Below are positions 18,060-27,321 of a stretch of 64,000 nt of DNA, in pieces. The DNA lies in the NCBI RefSeq assembly GCF_001280845.1, contig NZ_LGHP01000001.1:1636435-1700434 (forward strand). The letters run 5' to 3'. The notes under the pieces are model-generated. The model was not told where the DNA came from. It saw only the letters and a program-made list of their open reading frames with translations, and ran no database searches. This stretch comes from Bacillus sp. FJAT-28004 (GTDB lineage Bacteria; Bacillota; Bacilli; Paenibacillales; Paenibacillaceae). Numbering within the stretch: position 1 is the first letter of the stretch; each line of letters begins with the position of its first letter. The translations under genes and the position numbers were made by a program.

Positions 18060-20129
18060 ATGGTACAAAGTTTGTGGGAAAACGAAAAAGCATCGCAGTT
18101 GGAAGGCGGACTAGCCGAACTCGTTTATCGCTCCAACATCATTGGTACAGATCGCAGAGTTTGCAATTTCGGCGGCGGCAATACGTCTAGCAAAACCATT
18201 GTAAAGGACTTCCGCGGTCGTGACGTTGAAGTGATGTATGTGAAGGGGAGCGGTTCGGACCTTGCTTCTATGAAAGCAGGCAACTTTACTGGACTGCGCA
18301 TGGATGATATCCGTCCATTATTTGAACGTGCTGAAATGCCTGACGAAAAGATGGTTGCTTATCTCGTCAACTGCATGATCGATTCGAAGCACCCGCGTGC
18401 GTCGATTGAAACGCTTTTGCATGCTTTTCTTCCTTTTAAACATGTAGATCATACGCATCCCGATTCTATTATTAGCCTGTGTTGTGCGGATAACGGCAAA
18501 GCGCTCGCGAAGGAAATTTTCGGCGACCGTTTCGTCTGGGTTCCTTATGTTCGTCCAGGCTTTAATCTTTCCAAAATGATTGCAGAAGGTGTCCTTGCCA
18601 ATCCGAATGCAGAGCTTGTGCTTATGGAGAAGCACGGCCTTGTTACTTGGGGCGAGACGAGCGAGGAATGTTACGCGCAAACGATCAAAATCATTTCTGA
18701 GGCGGAGGCGTTCATTGAATCCCGTTTCGATGAGGCTTCGCTATTCGGCGGCGTGAAGTATGAGGTGCTGGATGCTGATGTTCGCAGAAGCGTAGCTGCA
18801 CAAGTTATGCCAACGATTCGCGGTGCAGTAAGCGATGCGAAGAAAATGATTTTGACATTTGACGATGAAGCGGATGTGCTTGCATTCGTAAGCGGGAATA
18901 ATTCTCCGACTTTATCGCAGGTCGGTGCAGCTTGTCCGGATCATTTGGTGCATACGAAGGTTGTTCCTTTGTTTATTGACTGGACGCCTAATGCAGAGGA
19001 TATCGACGGTTTGAAAGCGAAACTATCAGAAGGAATCGCATCTTATAAGGAACAATATAAAGCTTACTTTGAACGTAACAAAAACGAAGGCGATGTAATG
19101 TTCGAAGCAGCTCCTCGCGTTATTCTAATTCCGGGCATCGGGATGATCAACACAGGCAAGAGCTGGGCGATGGCACAAGTGAGCGGCGCGCTTTATCACC
19201 GTGCGATTGCAGTTATGCGCGGGGCTACGGCATTAGGTGATTTCGTTTCGCTTAGCGAGAACGAATCATATAACGTGGAATACTGGCCGCTCGAACTTTA
19301 CAAATTATCGCTCGCTCCAGCTGAAACAGAATTTTCACGCAAGGTTGCTTTTATTACGGGTGGCGCAGGCGGCATCGGAAGCGAAACAGCACGCCGCTTA
19401 GTATCAGAGGGCGCGCATGTGGTGCTTGCTGACCTTAATCTGGAAGGCGCGCAAAAGGTTGCCGCTGAAATTAACGAGAAATTCGGCGAACACCGCGCAA
19501 CAGCTGTGAAAATGGATGTGACGAGCGAAGAGCAGGTTGTTGCTGCCTATGCTGAAACGGCGATTAATTACGGAGGCGTGGACATCATCGTCAATAATGC
19601 GGGTTTAGCGACTTCAAGCCCATTCGATGAAACATCGCTCAAGGAATGGAATCTCAACATGAATGTGCTAGGCACAGGTTATTTCTTAGTAGCGCGCGAA
19701 GCATTCAAATTGATGAAACAGCAAAGCATTGGCGGAAATATGGTATTCATCGGTTCGAAAAACTCAGTGTACGCAGGTAAGAACGCTTCCGCATACAGCT
19801 CGGCTAAAGCTCTTGAAGCACACTTAGCACGCTGTATTGCAGCTGAAGGCGGCGAGTTCGGCATCCGTGTGAACACGATTTTGCCAGATGCGATTTTGCA
19901 GGGATCGGCGATTTGGAACGGCAGCTGGCGTAATGAACGCGCAGCGGCATATGGAATTGAGCCAGATCAGCTGGAAGAATACTACCGCAAACGGACGACG
20001 CTGCTCGTTAACATTTATCCGCGCGACATTGCTGAAGGTATCGCATTTTTTGCATCATCCAAAGCAGACAAAACGACTGGCTGTATGTTGACGATTGATG
20101 GCGGTGTACCTGCCGCATTCACACGATAG
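18060..20129 (+). CDS. rhaEW: Bifunctional rhamnulose-1-phosphate aldolase / L-lactaldehyde dehydrogenase
   Basis: A 689-residue fusion. The N-terminal class II aldolase region (about residues 20-400; HVDHTHPDS metal motif) splits rhamnulose-1-phosphate into DHAP and L-lactaldehyde. The C-terminal short-chain dehydrogenase (about 425-689) has the NAD-binding TGGAGGIG at 433-440 and catalytic Tyr579-SSA-Lys583, and is expected to oxidise lactaldehyde to L-lactate. The start at 18060 has CGGAGG upstream; an in-frame ATG at 18015 lies inside the promoter region. First gene of the rhamnose operon. The lactate made here fits the lutABC operon 5 kb downstream. Confidence 0.94.
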   Translation: MVQSLWENEKASQLEGGLAELVYRSNIIGTDRRVCNFGGGNTSSKTIVKDFRGRDVEVMYVKGSGSDLASMKAGNFTGLRMDDIRPLFERAEMPDEKMVAYLVNCMIDSKHPRASIETLLHAFLPFKHVDHTHPDSIISLCCADNGKALAKEIFGDRFVWVPYVRPGFNLSKMIAEGVLANPNAELVLMEKHGLVTWGETSEECYAQTIKIISEAEAFIESRFDEASLFGGVKYEVLDADVRRSVAAQVMPTIRGAVSDAKKMILTFDDEADVLAFVSGNNSPTLSQVGAACPDHLVHTKVVPLFIDWTPNAEDIDGLKAKLSEGIASYKEQYKAYFERNKNEGDVMFEAAPRVILIPGIGMINTGKSWAMAQVSGALYHRAIAVMRGATALGDFVSLSENESYNVEYWPLELYKLSLAPAETEFSRKVAFITGGAGGIGSETARRLVSEGAHVVLADLNLEGAQKVAAEINEKFGEHRATAVKMDVTSEEQVVAAYAETAINYGGVDIIVNNAGLATSSPFDETSLKEWNLNMNVLGTGYFLVAREAFKLMKQQSIGGNMVFIGSKNSVYAGKNASAYSSAKALEAHLARCIAAEGGEFGIRVNTILPDAILQGSAIWNGSWRNERAAAYGIEPDQLEEYYRKRTTLLVNIYPRDIAEGIAFFASSKADKTTGCMLTIDGGVPAAFTR

Positions 20130-20143
20130 GAGGTATTTGCGAT

Positions 20144-20524
20144 ATGTTCCAAGCGAGAGGCGAGAAGTATTGGTATATTCCAGACGGCTTTATACCGCCA
20201 GATAGCACGGGAGCGCTTACCAGCCATGAATCGATATGCGTGCTGAATTGCTCATCCGAAGAGGCAATTATTCATATTACGATTTATTTTGAGGATCGCG
20301 AGCCTATGGACGATATTATGGAAATCGTCCAGGGTAGACGAACAAAACATATACGCACGAGCTCTTTATTGAAGGAAGGGGCGTCGATTCCGATCGGCGT
20401 TCCTTACGCCATTGAGGTGCAGAGCAATATTCCGATCATCGTACAATATAGCAGATTAGACTCTACACAAGCAGAGAACACGCTGATGTCTACGATGGCT
20501 TTTCCAATAAAAAATAACCTCTAA
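20144..20524 (+). CDS. Anabaena sensory rhodopsin transducer (ASRT) family protein
   Basis: A 126-residue soluble protein. Recalled ASRT signatures run along its length: SHESICVLN (about 27-35), ITIYFEDREP (about 46-55), RRTKHIR (about 65-71), and EVQSNIPIIVQYSRLDSTQ followed by AENTLMST near the C-terminus. In Anabaena this small tetrameric beta-sandwich protein interacts with a photoreceptor, and the superfamily has been proposed to bind small molecules, including sugars. No rhodopsin gene is present. Here it sits between rhaEW and rhaI, 14 bp and about 18 bp from its neighbours, so it is clearly part of the rhamnose operon. A ligand-binding or anomer-handling role is inference. No RhaM-type mutarotase is seen in this operon. 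Confidence 0.9.
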   Translation: MFQARGEKYWYIPDGFIPPDSTGALTSHESICVLNCSSEEAIIHITIYFEDREPMDDIMEIVQGRRTKHIRTSSLLKEGASIPIGVPYAIEVQSNIPIIVQYSRLDSTQAENTLMSTMAFPIKNNL

Positions 20525-20542
20525 TAAGAAAGGGTGTTTCAT

Positions 20543-21763
20543 ATGTCCGACCGCGCTTATACGTTTTTTGAGGAACAGCAGAAAGCAAGAGGCATTAATA
20601 TAGATGAGGTAAAAGCTAAATTGAAAGCGCTAAAAATCGAAACGCCTTCATGGGGCTACGGTGATTCCGGTACTCGTTTTAAGGTGTTTCAGAAGGAAGG
20701 CGTGCCTCGCAATCCATTCGAGAAATTCGAGGATGCAGCACAGGTGCATCGTTTGACAGGAATTGCGCCGGCAATAGCTATCCACATCCCTTGGGACAAG
20801 GTTGAGGATTACGGCAAGCTAAGAAGCCATGCGGAAGGGCTCGGACTTTCAATCGGAGCGGTCAATCCAAATCTATTCCAAGATGAGGATTACATGTTAG
20901 GAAGCGTAACAAATTCCGATGCTGCTGTTCGCCGGAAAGCGACCGATCATTTGCTCGAATGCGTGGATATTGCCAAGGAAACGGGCTCGCGTGAATTCAG
21001 CTTATGGTTCGCTGATGGTACAAATTATCCAGGTCAAGGACATATTCGCAAACGTAAAGCTTGGATGCAGGAATCATTGGCCGAAATGTACAGTGCTATG
21101 TCGCCTGACATGCGTATGCTGATTGAATACAAATGTTTCGAGCCGGCGTTCTATCATACGGATCTTGCCGATTGGGGAATGGCTTACAATCTAGCGCAAA
21201 AGCTAGGACCGCAAGCGGAAGTGCTTGTTGATACGGGTCACCATCTGCCTGGTGCAAACATCGAGCACATCGTTGCTTATTTGCTAGACGAGAAGCGTCT
21301 TGGAGGCTTCCACTTCAACAGCCGTAAATATGCGGATGATGATCTTATTGTAGGCTCCGTGAATCCTTACGAGCTGTTCTTGATTTTCTATCAAATCTTA
21401 AGCGCAGCAGGTGACTCGGATGCAGCTGTTCGCGGCAATGCAGAGAGTATTACTTATATGATTGACCAGTCACACAATATCGAGCAAAAAATCCCAGCCA
21501 TGCTGCGCTCCGTACTGAACGTACAAACACAGCTAGCAAAGGCGCTGCTCATTAACCATGATGAAGTAAATGAAGCTGCTGAACGCAATGATGTTCTAGG
21601 CGCTGAAGATGCTGTGCGTCGCGCATTCGAATTCGATGTTACGCCTCTGTTGCACGCGATCCGCGAAGAGCAGGACTTGCCGCATGATCCAATGAAAGCA
21701 TACCTTAGCAGCAGCTATAGCAAAGACATTTTGGCGAGAGGCAAGGGCGGTGCCAGCTGGTGA
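20543..21763 (+). CDS. rhaI: L-rhamnose isomerase, RhaI (Pseudomonas stutzeri) type
   Basis: Converts L-rhamnose to L-rhamnulose. The 406-residue TIM-barrel enzyme shows the metal-site segments LIEYKCFEPAFYHTD, VLVDTGHHLPGANIEH and GFHFNSRKYADDDL of the RhaI branch rather than E. coli RhaA. The ATG at 20543 is chosen because the Shine-Dalgarno AAGAAAGGG abuts the alternative GTG at 20534. It overlaps the kinase gene by four bases (GTGA), implying translational coupling. Confidence 0.93.
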   Translation: MSDRAYTFFEEQQKARGINIDEVKAKLKALKIETPSWGYGDSGTRFKVFQKEGVPRNPFEKFEDAAQVHRLTGIAPAIAIHIPWDKVEDYGKLRSHAEGLGLSIGAVNPNLFQDEDYMLGSVTNSDAAVRRKATDHLLECVDIAKETGSREFSLWFADGTNYPGQGHIRKRKAWMQESLAEMYSAMSPDMRMLIEYKCFEPAFYHTDLADWGMAYNLAQKLGPQAEVLVDTGHHLPGANIEHIVAYLLDEKRLGGFHFNSRKYADDDLIVGSVNPYELFLIFYQILSAAGDSDAAVRGNAESITYMIDQSHNIEQKIPAMLRSVLNVQTQLAKALLINHDEVNEAAERNDVLGAEDAVRRAFEFDVTPLLHAIREEQDLPHDPMKAYLSSSYSKDILARGKGGASW

Positions 21764-23229
21764 CCATCCTTGCTTACGATCTCGGGGCAAGCAGCGGAAG
21801 AGCGCTGCTTGGCAGATTGAATAACGGCAAGATCGAGGTTGAGGAGCTGCATCGGTTCTCGAATGATCCGGTGCAGATCGGCGAGCGGCTGCAATGGGAT
21901 ATTTTGCGGCTGCTTCATGAGTTAAAGCAAGGGTTGCTTTTGGTTAAGCATCGGGACATTAAGTTGGACAGTATCGCGATTGATTCTTGGGCCGTTGACT
22001 TTGGGTTGATCGGCAGTAATGGTGAGTTGTTAGGCAATCCGTATCATTATCGCGATCATCATACGGATGGCGTGATGGAGCAGGTTGTGGAACAATTGAC
22101 GGCATCGGGGATATTTGCGAAGACGGGTATTCAGTTTTTGCCGTTTAATACCATTTACCAGCTGGCTGCCTTAAAAAAGGCGGATTCTCCGTTGCTTAGG
22201 GATGCCAAACATTTTTTGATGATTCCGGATTTGCTCCGTTATTTTTTAACTGGCGAGATGTATAATGAATTTTCTAACGCAACGACAACGCAGCTGTATA
22301 ATCCTGTAACAGGCAACTGGGATGAGGAACTGATTCGCTCGATCGGTATTTCGCCAGATTTGTTCGGTGAGGTTGTTCAGCCAGGGACGGAGGTAGGCAG
22401 CTTGCGTGCTTCCCTTTGTGAGGAGCTCGGTATAGAGACCGTTCCTGTTTATGCAGTAGCGGAGCATGATACGGGCTCAGCGGTTGCGGCGGTGCCTGCA
22501 CTTGAACGGTCTTTTGCTTACTTAAGCTGCGGCACTTGGTCGCTTATGGGAACAGAGGTCGACGAACCTGTCATTAATGAGCTGGCGCAGCAGTTGAACT
22601 TTACGAACGAAGGTGGCGTATATGGCACGTATCGTTTGCTGAAGAACATTATGGGGCTGTGGATTTTGCAGGAATGCAGACGGTCGTGGGAACGGGCAGG
22701 AATTTCCTACACTTTCCCCGAATTAGTTAAGCTTGCCGATGAAGCGACGCCATTCGCTGCATTCATTGATCCGGATGATGTGTTGTTTTTACACCCAGGG
22801 GATATGCCAGCTAGAATAACGGAATATTGTTTGCGGACGGAACAGACGGCACCTACAAATACAGGAGCGATTGTTCGTTGTATTTTGGAGAGCTTAGCCT
22901 TGAAGTACCGAAATGTGCTAGAGCTAACAGAACAGTTGTCTGGTCAATCTTTCAGCGGTTTGCATATGGTTGGCGGCGGCATACAGAATACGCTGCTCTG
23001 CAAATGGACTGCGAATGCAATTGGCAAGCCGGTATGGGCAGGACCCGTGGAAGGCAGCGCAATTGGCAACATGATCGTGCAGTGGATTGCCAGCGGTCAG
23101 CTTGCGGACATCTGGGAAGCGCGCAAAGTTATACGCGAGTCATTCCCGGTTGATGTGTATGAGCCAGAGCAGCATGAAGCCTGGTCGAGCGCATATGATA
23201 CTTTTAAAAAAATAACAGGAATCGCTTAA
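21760..23229 (+). CDS. rhaB: Rhamnulokinase
   Basis: FGGY-family kinase of 489 residues that phosphorylates L-rhamnulose at C1. It starts with GTG overlapping the rhaI stop. Motifs: AYDLGASSGRALLG, NPYHYRD, FLPFNT, SCGTWSLMG, NIMGLWILQEC and MVGGGIQN. It is a close paralogue of the kinase at 3711 in the fucose operon. Position directly after rhaI makes the substrate assignment strong. Confidence 0.95.
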   Translation: MTILAYDLGASSGRALLGRLNNGKIEVEELHRFSNDPVQIGERLQWDILRLLHELKQGLLLVKHRDIKLDSIAIDSWAVDFGLIGSNGELLGNPYHYRDHHTDGVMEQVVEQLTASGIFAKTGIQFLPFNTIYQLAALKKADSPLLRDAKHFLMIPDLLRYFLTGEMYNEFSNATTTQLYNPVTGNWDEELIRSIGISPDLFGEVVQPGTEVGSLRASLCEELGIETVPVYAVAEHDTGSAVAAVPALERSFAYLSCGTWSLMGTEVDEPVINELAQQLNFTNEGGVYGTYRLLKNIMGLWILQECRRSWERAGISYTFPELVKLADEATPFAAFIDPDDVLFLHPGDMPARITEYCLRTEQTAPTNTGAIVRCILESLALKYRNVLELTEQLSGQSFSGLHMVGGGIQNTLLCKWTANAIGKPVWAGPVEGSAIGNMIVQWIASGQLADIWEARKVIRESFPVDVYEPEQHEAWSSAYDTFKKITGIA

Positions 23230-23266
23230 GCAGCGAACACAAATATAAGTAAGAAAGAGGTACATT

Positions 23267-24025
23267 ATGCTGGTCCATGAACGATACGATAAAATTGTAC
23301 AGCTGGTTAATGAGAGAGGCAGCATTCGGGTAACGGAACTGAGCGAGCTATGTCAGGTGACCGAAGAAACGATTCGGCGTGACCTTGACCGCTTAGAGCA
23401 AGCCGGACGTTTGCGCCGCTCCCATGGCGGTGCGGTTAGCGTAAAGGATCAGCAGCCGGAAATTCCGTATTTCGAGCGGGAGATTACACATGCGGAGGAG
23501 AAAAAACGAATTGCGGAAGCGGCGATTACGCTGATTCAGCCGAACGATCGTATTTTACTTGATGCAAGCTCAACTGCTTGGTATATGGCTGCAAACATGC
23601 CGGATATTCCTCTAACGGTGCTCACCAACTCTATTAAAGTAGCGATGGAACTGAGCAGCAAGGAGAAGATTGAGGTGATCTCGACGGGCGGCATTTTGGC
23701 CTCGCGTTCATTGTCTTATGTTGGCCCGTTAGCAGAGCGTTCTCTTGATGCGTATCATGTTGATAAAGCATTTCTCTCGTGCAAGGGCGTCCATTTGGAG
23801 CGCGGTGTAAGTGAGTCGAATGAGCTGCAAGCACGCATTAAGCACAAAATGGTAGGTATGGCGGATCAAGTTATTCTGGTCGCCGACTCCAGTAAATTCG
23901 GTGTTCAAGCCTTTACGCATGTGGCGGATTTGAATGAAGTTGATACGATCATTACCGATGAGCGTTTGCCTGCTGCGATCTTATCGCAGCTTCAGGAGAA
24001 ACAGATATCCGTAACAACGGTATAG
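23267..24025 (+). CDS. DeoR-family transcriptional regulator of the rhamnose operon
   Basis: A 252-residue repressor-type protein. N-terminal DeoR helix-turn-helix (VTELSELCQVTEETIRRDLD, residues about 19-38) and a C-terminal sugar-phosphate-sensing DeoRC domain (LDASSTAWYMA, then VILVADSSKFG). Last gene of the rhamnose operon, 37 bp after rhaB, so autoregulated. The probable operator is the 13-9-13 palindrome at 17971-18005. The inducer is probably a rhamnulose phosphate or lactaldehyde; this is inference from the family. Confidence 0.92.
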   Translation: MLVHERYDKIVQLVNERGSIRVTELSELCQVTEETIRRDLDRLEQAGRLRRSHGGAVSVKDQQPEIPYFEREITHAEEKKRIAEAAITLIQPNDRILLDASSTAWYMAANMPDIPLTVLTNSIKVAMELSSKEKIEVISTGGILASRSLSYVGPLAERSLDAYHVDKAFLSCKGVHLERGVSESNELQARIKHKMVGMADQVILVADSSKFGVQAFTHVADLNEVDTIITDERLPAAILSQLQEKQISVTTV

Positions 24026-24034
24026 AGCATAGTT

Positions 24035-24069
24035 GGCGCTGGCTTCAGTAGAAGAGCAGCGCCGTTTTT
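24035..24069 (+). terminator. Terminator of the rhamnose operon
   Basis: GGCGCTG pairs with CAGCGCC and is followed by TTTTTG. It lies just after the DeoR stop codon. Confidence 0.8.
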
Positions 24070-24097
24070 GTTCGTAGTTGTGAGTTGCTTGGATTTT

Positions 24098-24968
24098 GTG
24101 GTAGCACCAATAGGTGCTTACAGAGCACAGTGGCAGCTTAGTTACCTGTGAAAGGGTGCTGTAAGCGCATATGTGTTCTTACAGCGTTAAAAGTAACGTT
24201 CGTGGGCGGCTGTAAGCACCTATAGGTGCTTACAGAGCACAGTGGCAGCTTAGTTACCTGCGAAAGAGTGCTGTAAGCGCATAGGTGTTCTTACAGCGTT
24301 AAAAGTAACGTTCGTGGGCGGCTGTAAGCACCAATAGGTGCTTACAGAGCACAGTGGCAGCTTAGTTACCTGCGAAAGAGTGCTGTAAGCGCTTAGGTGT
24401 TCTTACAGCGTTAAAAGTAACCTTCGTGGGCGCCTGTAAGCACCAATAGGTGCTTACAGAGCACAGTGGCAGCTTAGTTGCCTGCGAAAGAGTGCTGTAA
24501 GCGCATAGGTGTTCTTACAGCGTTAAAAGTAACGTTCGTGGGCGGCTGTAAGCACCTATACGTGCTTACAGAGCGCAGTGGCAGTTAGTTACCTGCGAAA
24601 GGGTGCTGTAAGCGCATATGTGTTCCTAGAGCGATAGAAATAACGTTTCTGAGTGCCTGTAAGAACTTATACGTGCTTACAGAGCGCAGTGGCAGCTTAG
24701 TTACCTGCGAAAGGGTGCTGTAAGCGCATAGGTGTTCTTACAGCGTTAGAAGTAACGTTCGTGGGCGGCTGTAAGCACCTATACGTGCTTACAGAGCACA
24801 GTGACGGCTTAGTTACCGGCGAAAGGGTGTTGTAAGCGCATAGGTGTTCTTACAGCGATAAAAGTAACGTTTCTAGGCGCCTGTAAGCACCAATAGGTGC
24901 TTACAGAGCACAGTGGCAGCTTAGTTACCTGCGAAAGAATGCTGTAAGCGCATAGGTGTTCTTACAGC
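24098..24968. repeat. Tandem array of eight 112-bp hairpin-rich units
   Basis: Eight head-to-tail copies start at about 24098 (degraded left arm), 24210, 24322, 24434, 24546, 24657, 24769 and 24881, a period of 112 bp (one of 111). Each unit contains a near-perfect palindrome CTGTAAGCAC-N6-GTGCTTACAG, a spacer beginning AGCACAGTGGCAGCTTAGTT, a second hairpin CTGTAAG-N12-CTTACAG, and a small hairpin CGTTA-AAAG-TAACG. The whole unit is conserved, unlike CRISPR. No ORF is supported. It fills the gap between the rhamnose and lut operons. A diverged array of the same design lies at 56493-57085. Confidence 0.95.
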
Positions 24969-25005
24969 GATCGATTATATTTAAACTGCTTTACATGAAA
25001 ATTTT

Positions 25006-25034
25006 TTACCAAACTTGTCTGACAACCTGATAAT
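25006..25034 (+). promoter_or_regulatory. lut promoter with GntR/FadR-type operator
   Basis: -35 TTACCA (25006-25011) and -10 GATAAT (25029-25034) are 17 bp apart. The spacer holds TTGTC-T-GACAA (25015-25025), a perfect inverted repeat matching the GT...AC pattern bound by FadR-subfamily GntR regulators such as the one encoded at 28112. Confidence 0.65.
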
Positions 25035-25066
25035 ATAGAAGTATAAGTAACGAAAGGGGTGCAGGT

Positions 25067-25789
25067 ATGAAAGTCTCATTATTTATTACTTGCTTAAGCG
25101 ATGCGTTATATCCAAGGGTAGGAGAAGCGATGGTGCGCTTGCTGGCGAAGTACGGTGTATCATTGGAGTTTCCTACGGTACAAACCTGCTGCGGGCAGCC
25201 GGCTTACAACAGTGGCTATTGGAAGGAAGCGAGAGAGTCAGCGAAAACGATATTGGATGCTTTTGAAGACAGCGACTTTGTTATTTCGCCATCAGGCTCC
25301 TGTACGGGAATGATTCATCATTATCCGAAGCTGTTCGAAGATGATCCGGTGATGCTGAAACGTGCTCAAAAGCTTCAAAACAAATCTTTCGAGTTCACGC
25401 AGTTTCTCGTGCAGGTGCTCGGCGTTACAGATGTTGGTGCTGCATTTCCTCATAAGGTGACGTATCATCCTTCCTGTCATGGCAGCCGAATTCTTGGTGT
25501 TAAGGACGAACCGCTCGCGCTTATTCAGAATGTAAAGGGACTTGAGTTGGTTCCGCTCCCATTCGCTGAGGATTGCTGCGGCTTTGGCGGTACGTTCGCT
25601 GTCAAAATGGCTGATATTTCAGGGGCAATGGTTACGGAGAAGGTCGATCATGTACTGGAGACGGAAGCGGAAGTGTTAGTCGGACTTGATATGGCTTGTT
25701 TGCTCAACATTGCTGGAAATCTGCGCTATCGTAACGAACCCGTCCGTGTTATGCATTTGGCAGAGCTGTTATATGAAGGGGTGAAATAA
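25067..25789 (+). CDS. lutA: L-lactate utilisation protein LutA (Cys-rich CCG domain)
   Basis: A 240-residue subunit of the LutABC complex, which oxidises L-lactate to pyruvate. It carries two CCG-type cysteine motifs (TCCGQPAYNSGYW about residues 43-55 and EDCCGFGGTFAVKM about 168-181) that bind an Fe-S cluster in this family. GAAAGGGGTG precedes the ATG. First gene of lutABC, two bases before lutB. Glycolate oxidase GlcF C-terminal regions look similar, but the three-gene context fixes the identity. Confidence 0.94.
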   Translation: MKVSLFITCLSDALYPRVGEAMVRLLAKYGVSLEFPTVQTCCGQPAYNSGYWKEARESAKTILDAFEDSDFVISPSGSCTGMIHHYPKLFEDDPVMLKRAQKLQNKSFEFTQFLVQVLGVTDVGAAFPHKVTYHPSCHGSRILGVKDEPLALIQNVKGLELVPLPFAEDCCGFGGTFAVKMADISGAMVTEKVDHVLETEAEVLVGLDMACLLNIAGNLRYRNEPVRVMHLAELLYEGVK

Positions 25790-25791
25790 GC

Positions 25792-27321
25792 ATGGCTGGC
25801 GTCAAAAAGGAAGCAACTGTAAAAGCAAGAGCGGATCTTGCTCTCAACGACGAATTTCTGCGTAAAGCAGTGCGATTCACAACGGAGAGACTGCGCAATG
25901 GGAAGAAAAAAGCGACTGACGAGCATGGGAATTGGGAAGAATGGCGAGAGCGAGGCAGGCAAATTCGTCTTCATACGATCGCGCATTTGGATTATTATTT
26001 AAACTTGTTTGTGAACAATGCCCGTGCAAACGGCGTTCATGTGCATTTTGCGGGTACGGCTGAGGAAGCAGTCAAGCTTACTTTAGATATTGCAGAGCAC
26101 GCGAATGCGAAGTCGGTCGTAAAATCCAAGTCCATGGTTTCAGAGGAGCTGCATCTTAATCATGCACTTGAATCCATCGGAGTAGAAGCGGTAGAAACCG
26201 ATTTAGGCGAATACATTATTCAGCTTGCAGGCGAAATGCCATCCCACATTGTCATCCCAGCCATTCACAAAAACCGTTATCAGATCGCCGAATTGCTTTC
26301 CAAGGAGGCGGGTTATACGCTGCCGCCTGATACGACGGCGCTTGCAGGTTTCGTTCGCAAAAAGCTTCGAGAGAAGTTTTTGGAAGCTGAAATCGGTATG
26401 ACCGGCTGTAACTTCGCGATTGCAGAAACAGGTTCGATGGTGCTTTTTGAAAATGAAGGCAATGCGCGAATGGTGAGTACTGTTCCTAAAACGCAAATTA
26501 CGTTGATGGGTATGGAACGAATCATTCCATCGTGGTCCGACCTTGAGGTTATGGCGACGCTGCTGCCGCGCTCGGCAACGGGACAAAAGCTGACGATGTA
26601 TATGAATGGCATTACAGGCCCGCGCCGCTCCGAGGATGCGGACGGTCCAGACGAAATGCATATCATTATTATAGATAATGGCCGTTCCCTACAGCTAGGC
26701 GATCCTGAGTTCCAAGAGCTGCTGAATTGCATACGCTGCGGTGCTTGTCTGAACGCTTGTCCGGTCTATCGCCACATTGGCGGTCATGCTTATGGAAGCA
26801 CGTATAGCGGTCCAATTGGGGCTGTGCTTACGCCTTCTTTGAACAAAAATATTGCTGAATGGGATGATGTCGCCAATGCTTCCAGCTTATGCGGCGCTTG
26901 TTATGAGGCTTGTCCGGTCAAAATACCGCTTCACGATATGCTTGTCTATTTGCGCAGACGCAAGGTGGAAAGTGGAAATGGCAGCAAAATGGAGTCTATC
27001 GGCATGCAAGGCTTCGCAACCATCATGGGGAATTCCTCACGCCTTGGCGGCGTATTGCGACTCGGGAAGCTGGGTCAGAAGCTCGTCGTACGAAGCGGCG
27101 TCATCAAGACGAAGCTCGGTCCGTTAAAAGGCTGGAACACATACCGTGTTACGCCGAGCCTGCCGAAGGAGTCATTCCGTGATCGGTGGGATACGCTTGA
27201 TCAGGAGCTTAAGCAGGGCTTAAAACAAATGGAACCATCGATGCAAAATCGTATGGAGGAGCTTGTGCGCAGTCGTAATCTTGAAGAGAAGCAGGGTAAG
27301 GGAGGACATGGTCATGGCTAA
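25792..27321 (+). CDS. lutB: L-lactate utilisation iron-sulfur protein LutB
   Basis: A 509-residue subunit. The N-terminal DUF162/LUD domain (to about residue 300) is followed by two 4Fe-4S ferredoxin motifs, CIRCGACLNACPVYRH and LCGACYEACPVKIPL, then a C-terminal tail. It transfers electrons from lactate within the LutABC complex. Its 3' end overlaps the chosen lutC start by eight bases, consistent with coupled translation. Confidence 0.95.
   Translation: MAGVKKEATVKARADLALNDEFLRKAVRFTTERLRNGKKKATDEHGNWEEWRERGRQIRLHTIAHLDYYLNLFVNNARANGVHVHFAGTAEEAVKLTLDIAEHANAKSVVKSKSMVSEELHLNHALESIGVEAVETDLGEYIIQLAGEMPSHIVIPAIHKNRYQIAELLSKEAGYTLPPDTTALAGFVRKKLREKFLEAEIGMTGCNFAIAETGSMVLFENEGNARMVSTVPKTQITLMGMERIIPSWSDLEVMATLLPRSATGQKLTMYMNGITGPRRSEDADGPDEMHIIIIDNGRSLQLGDPEFQELLNCIRCGACLNACPVYRHIGGHAYGSTYSGPIGAVLTPSLNKNIAEWDDVANASSLCGACYEACPVKIPLHDMLVYLRRRKVESGNGSKMESIGMQGFATIMGNSSRLGGVLRLGKLGQKLVVRSGVIKTKLGPLKGWNTYRVTPSLPKESFRDRWDTLDQELKQGLKQMEPSMQNRMEELVRSRNLEEKQGKGGHGHG

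Noticed and set aside
24098..24968. Possible CRISPR array
   Set aside because: The whole 112-bp unit is conserved, including the spacers; there are no short constant repeats with unique spacers and no cas genes.
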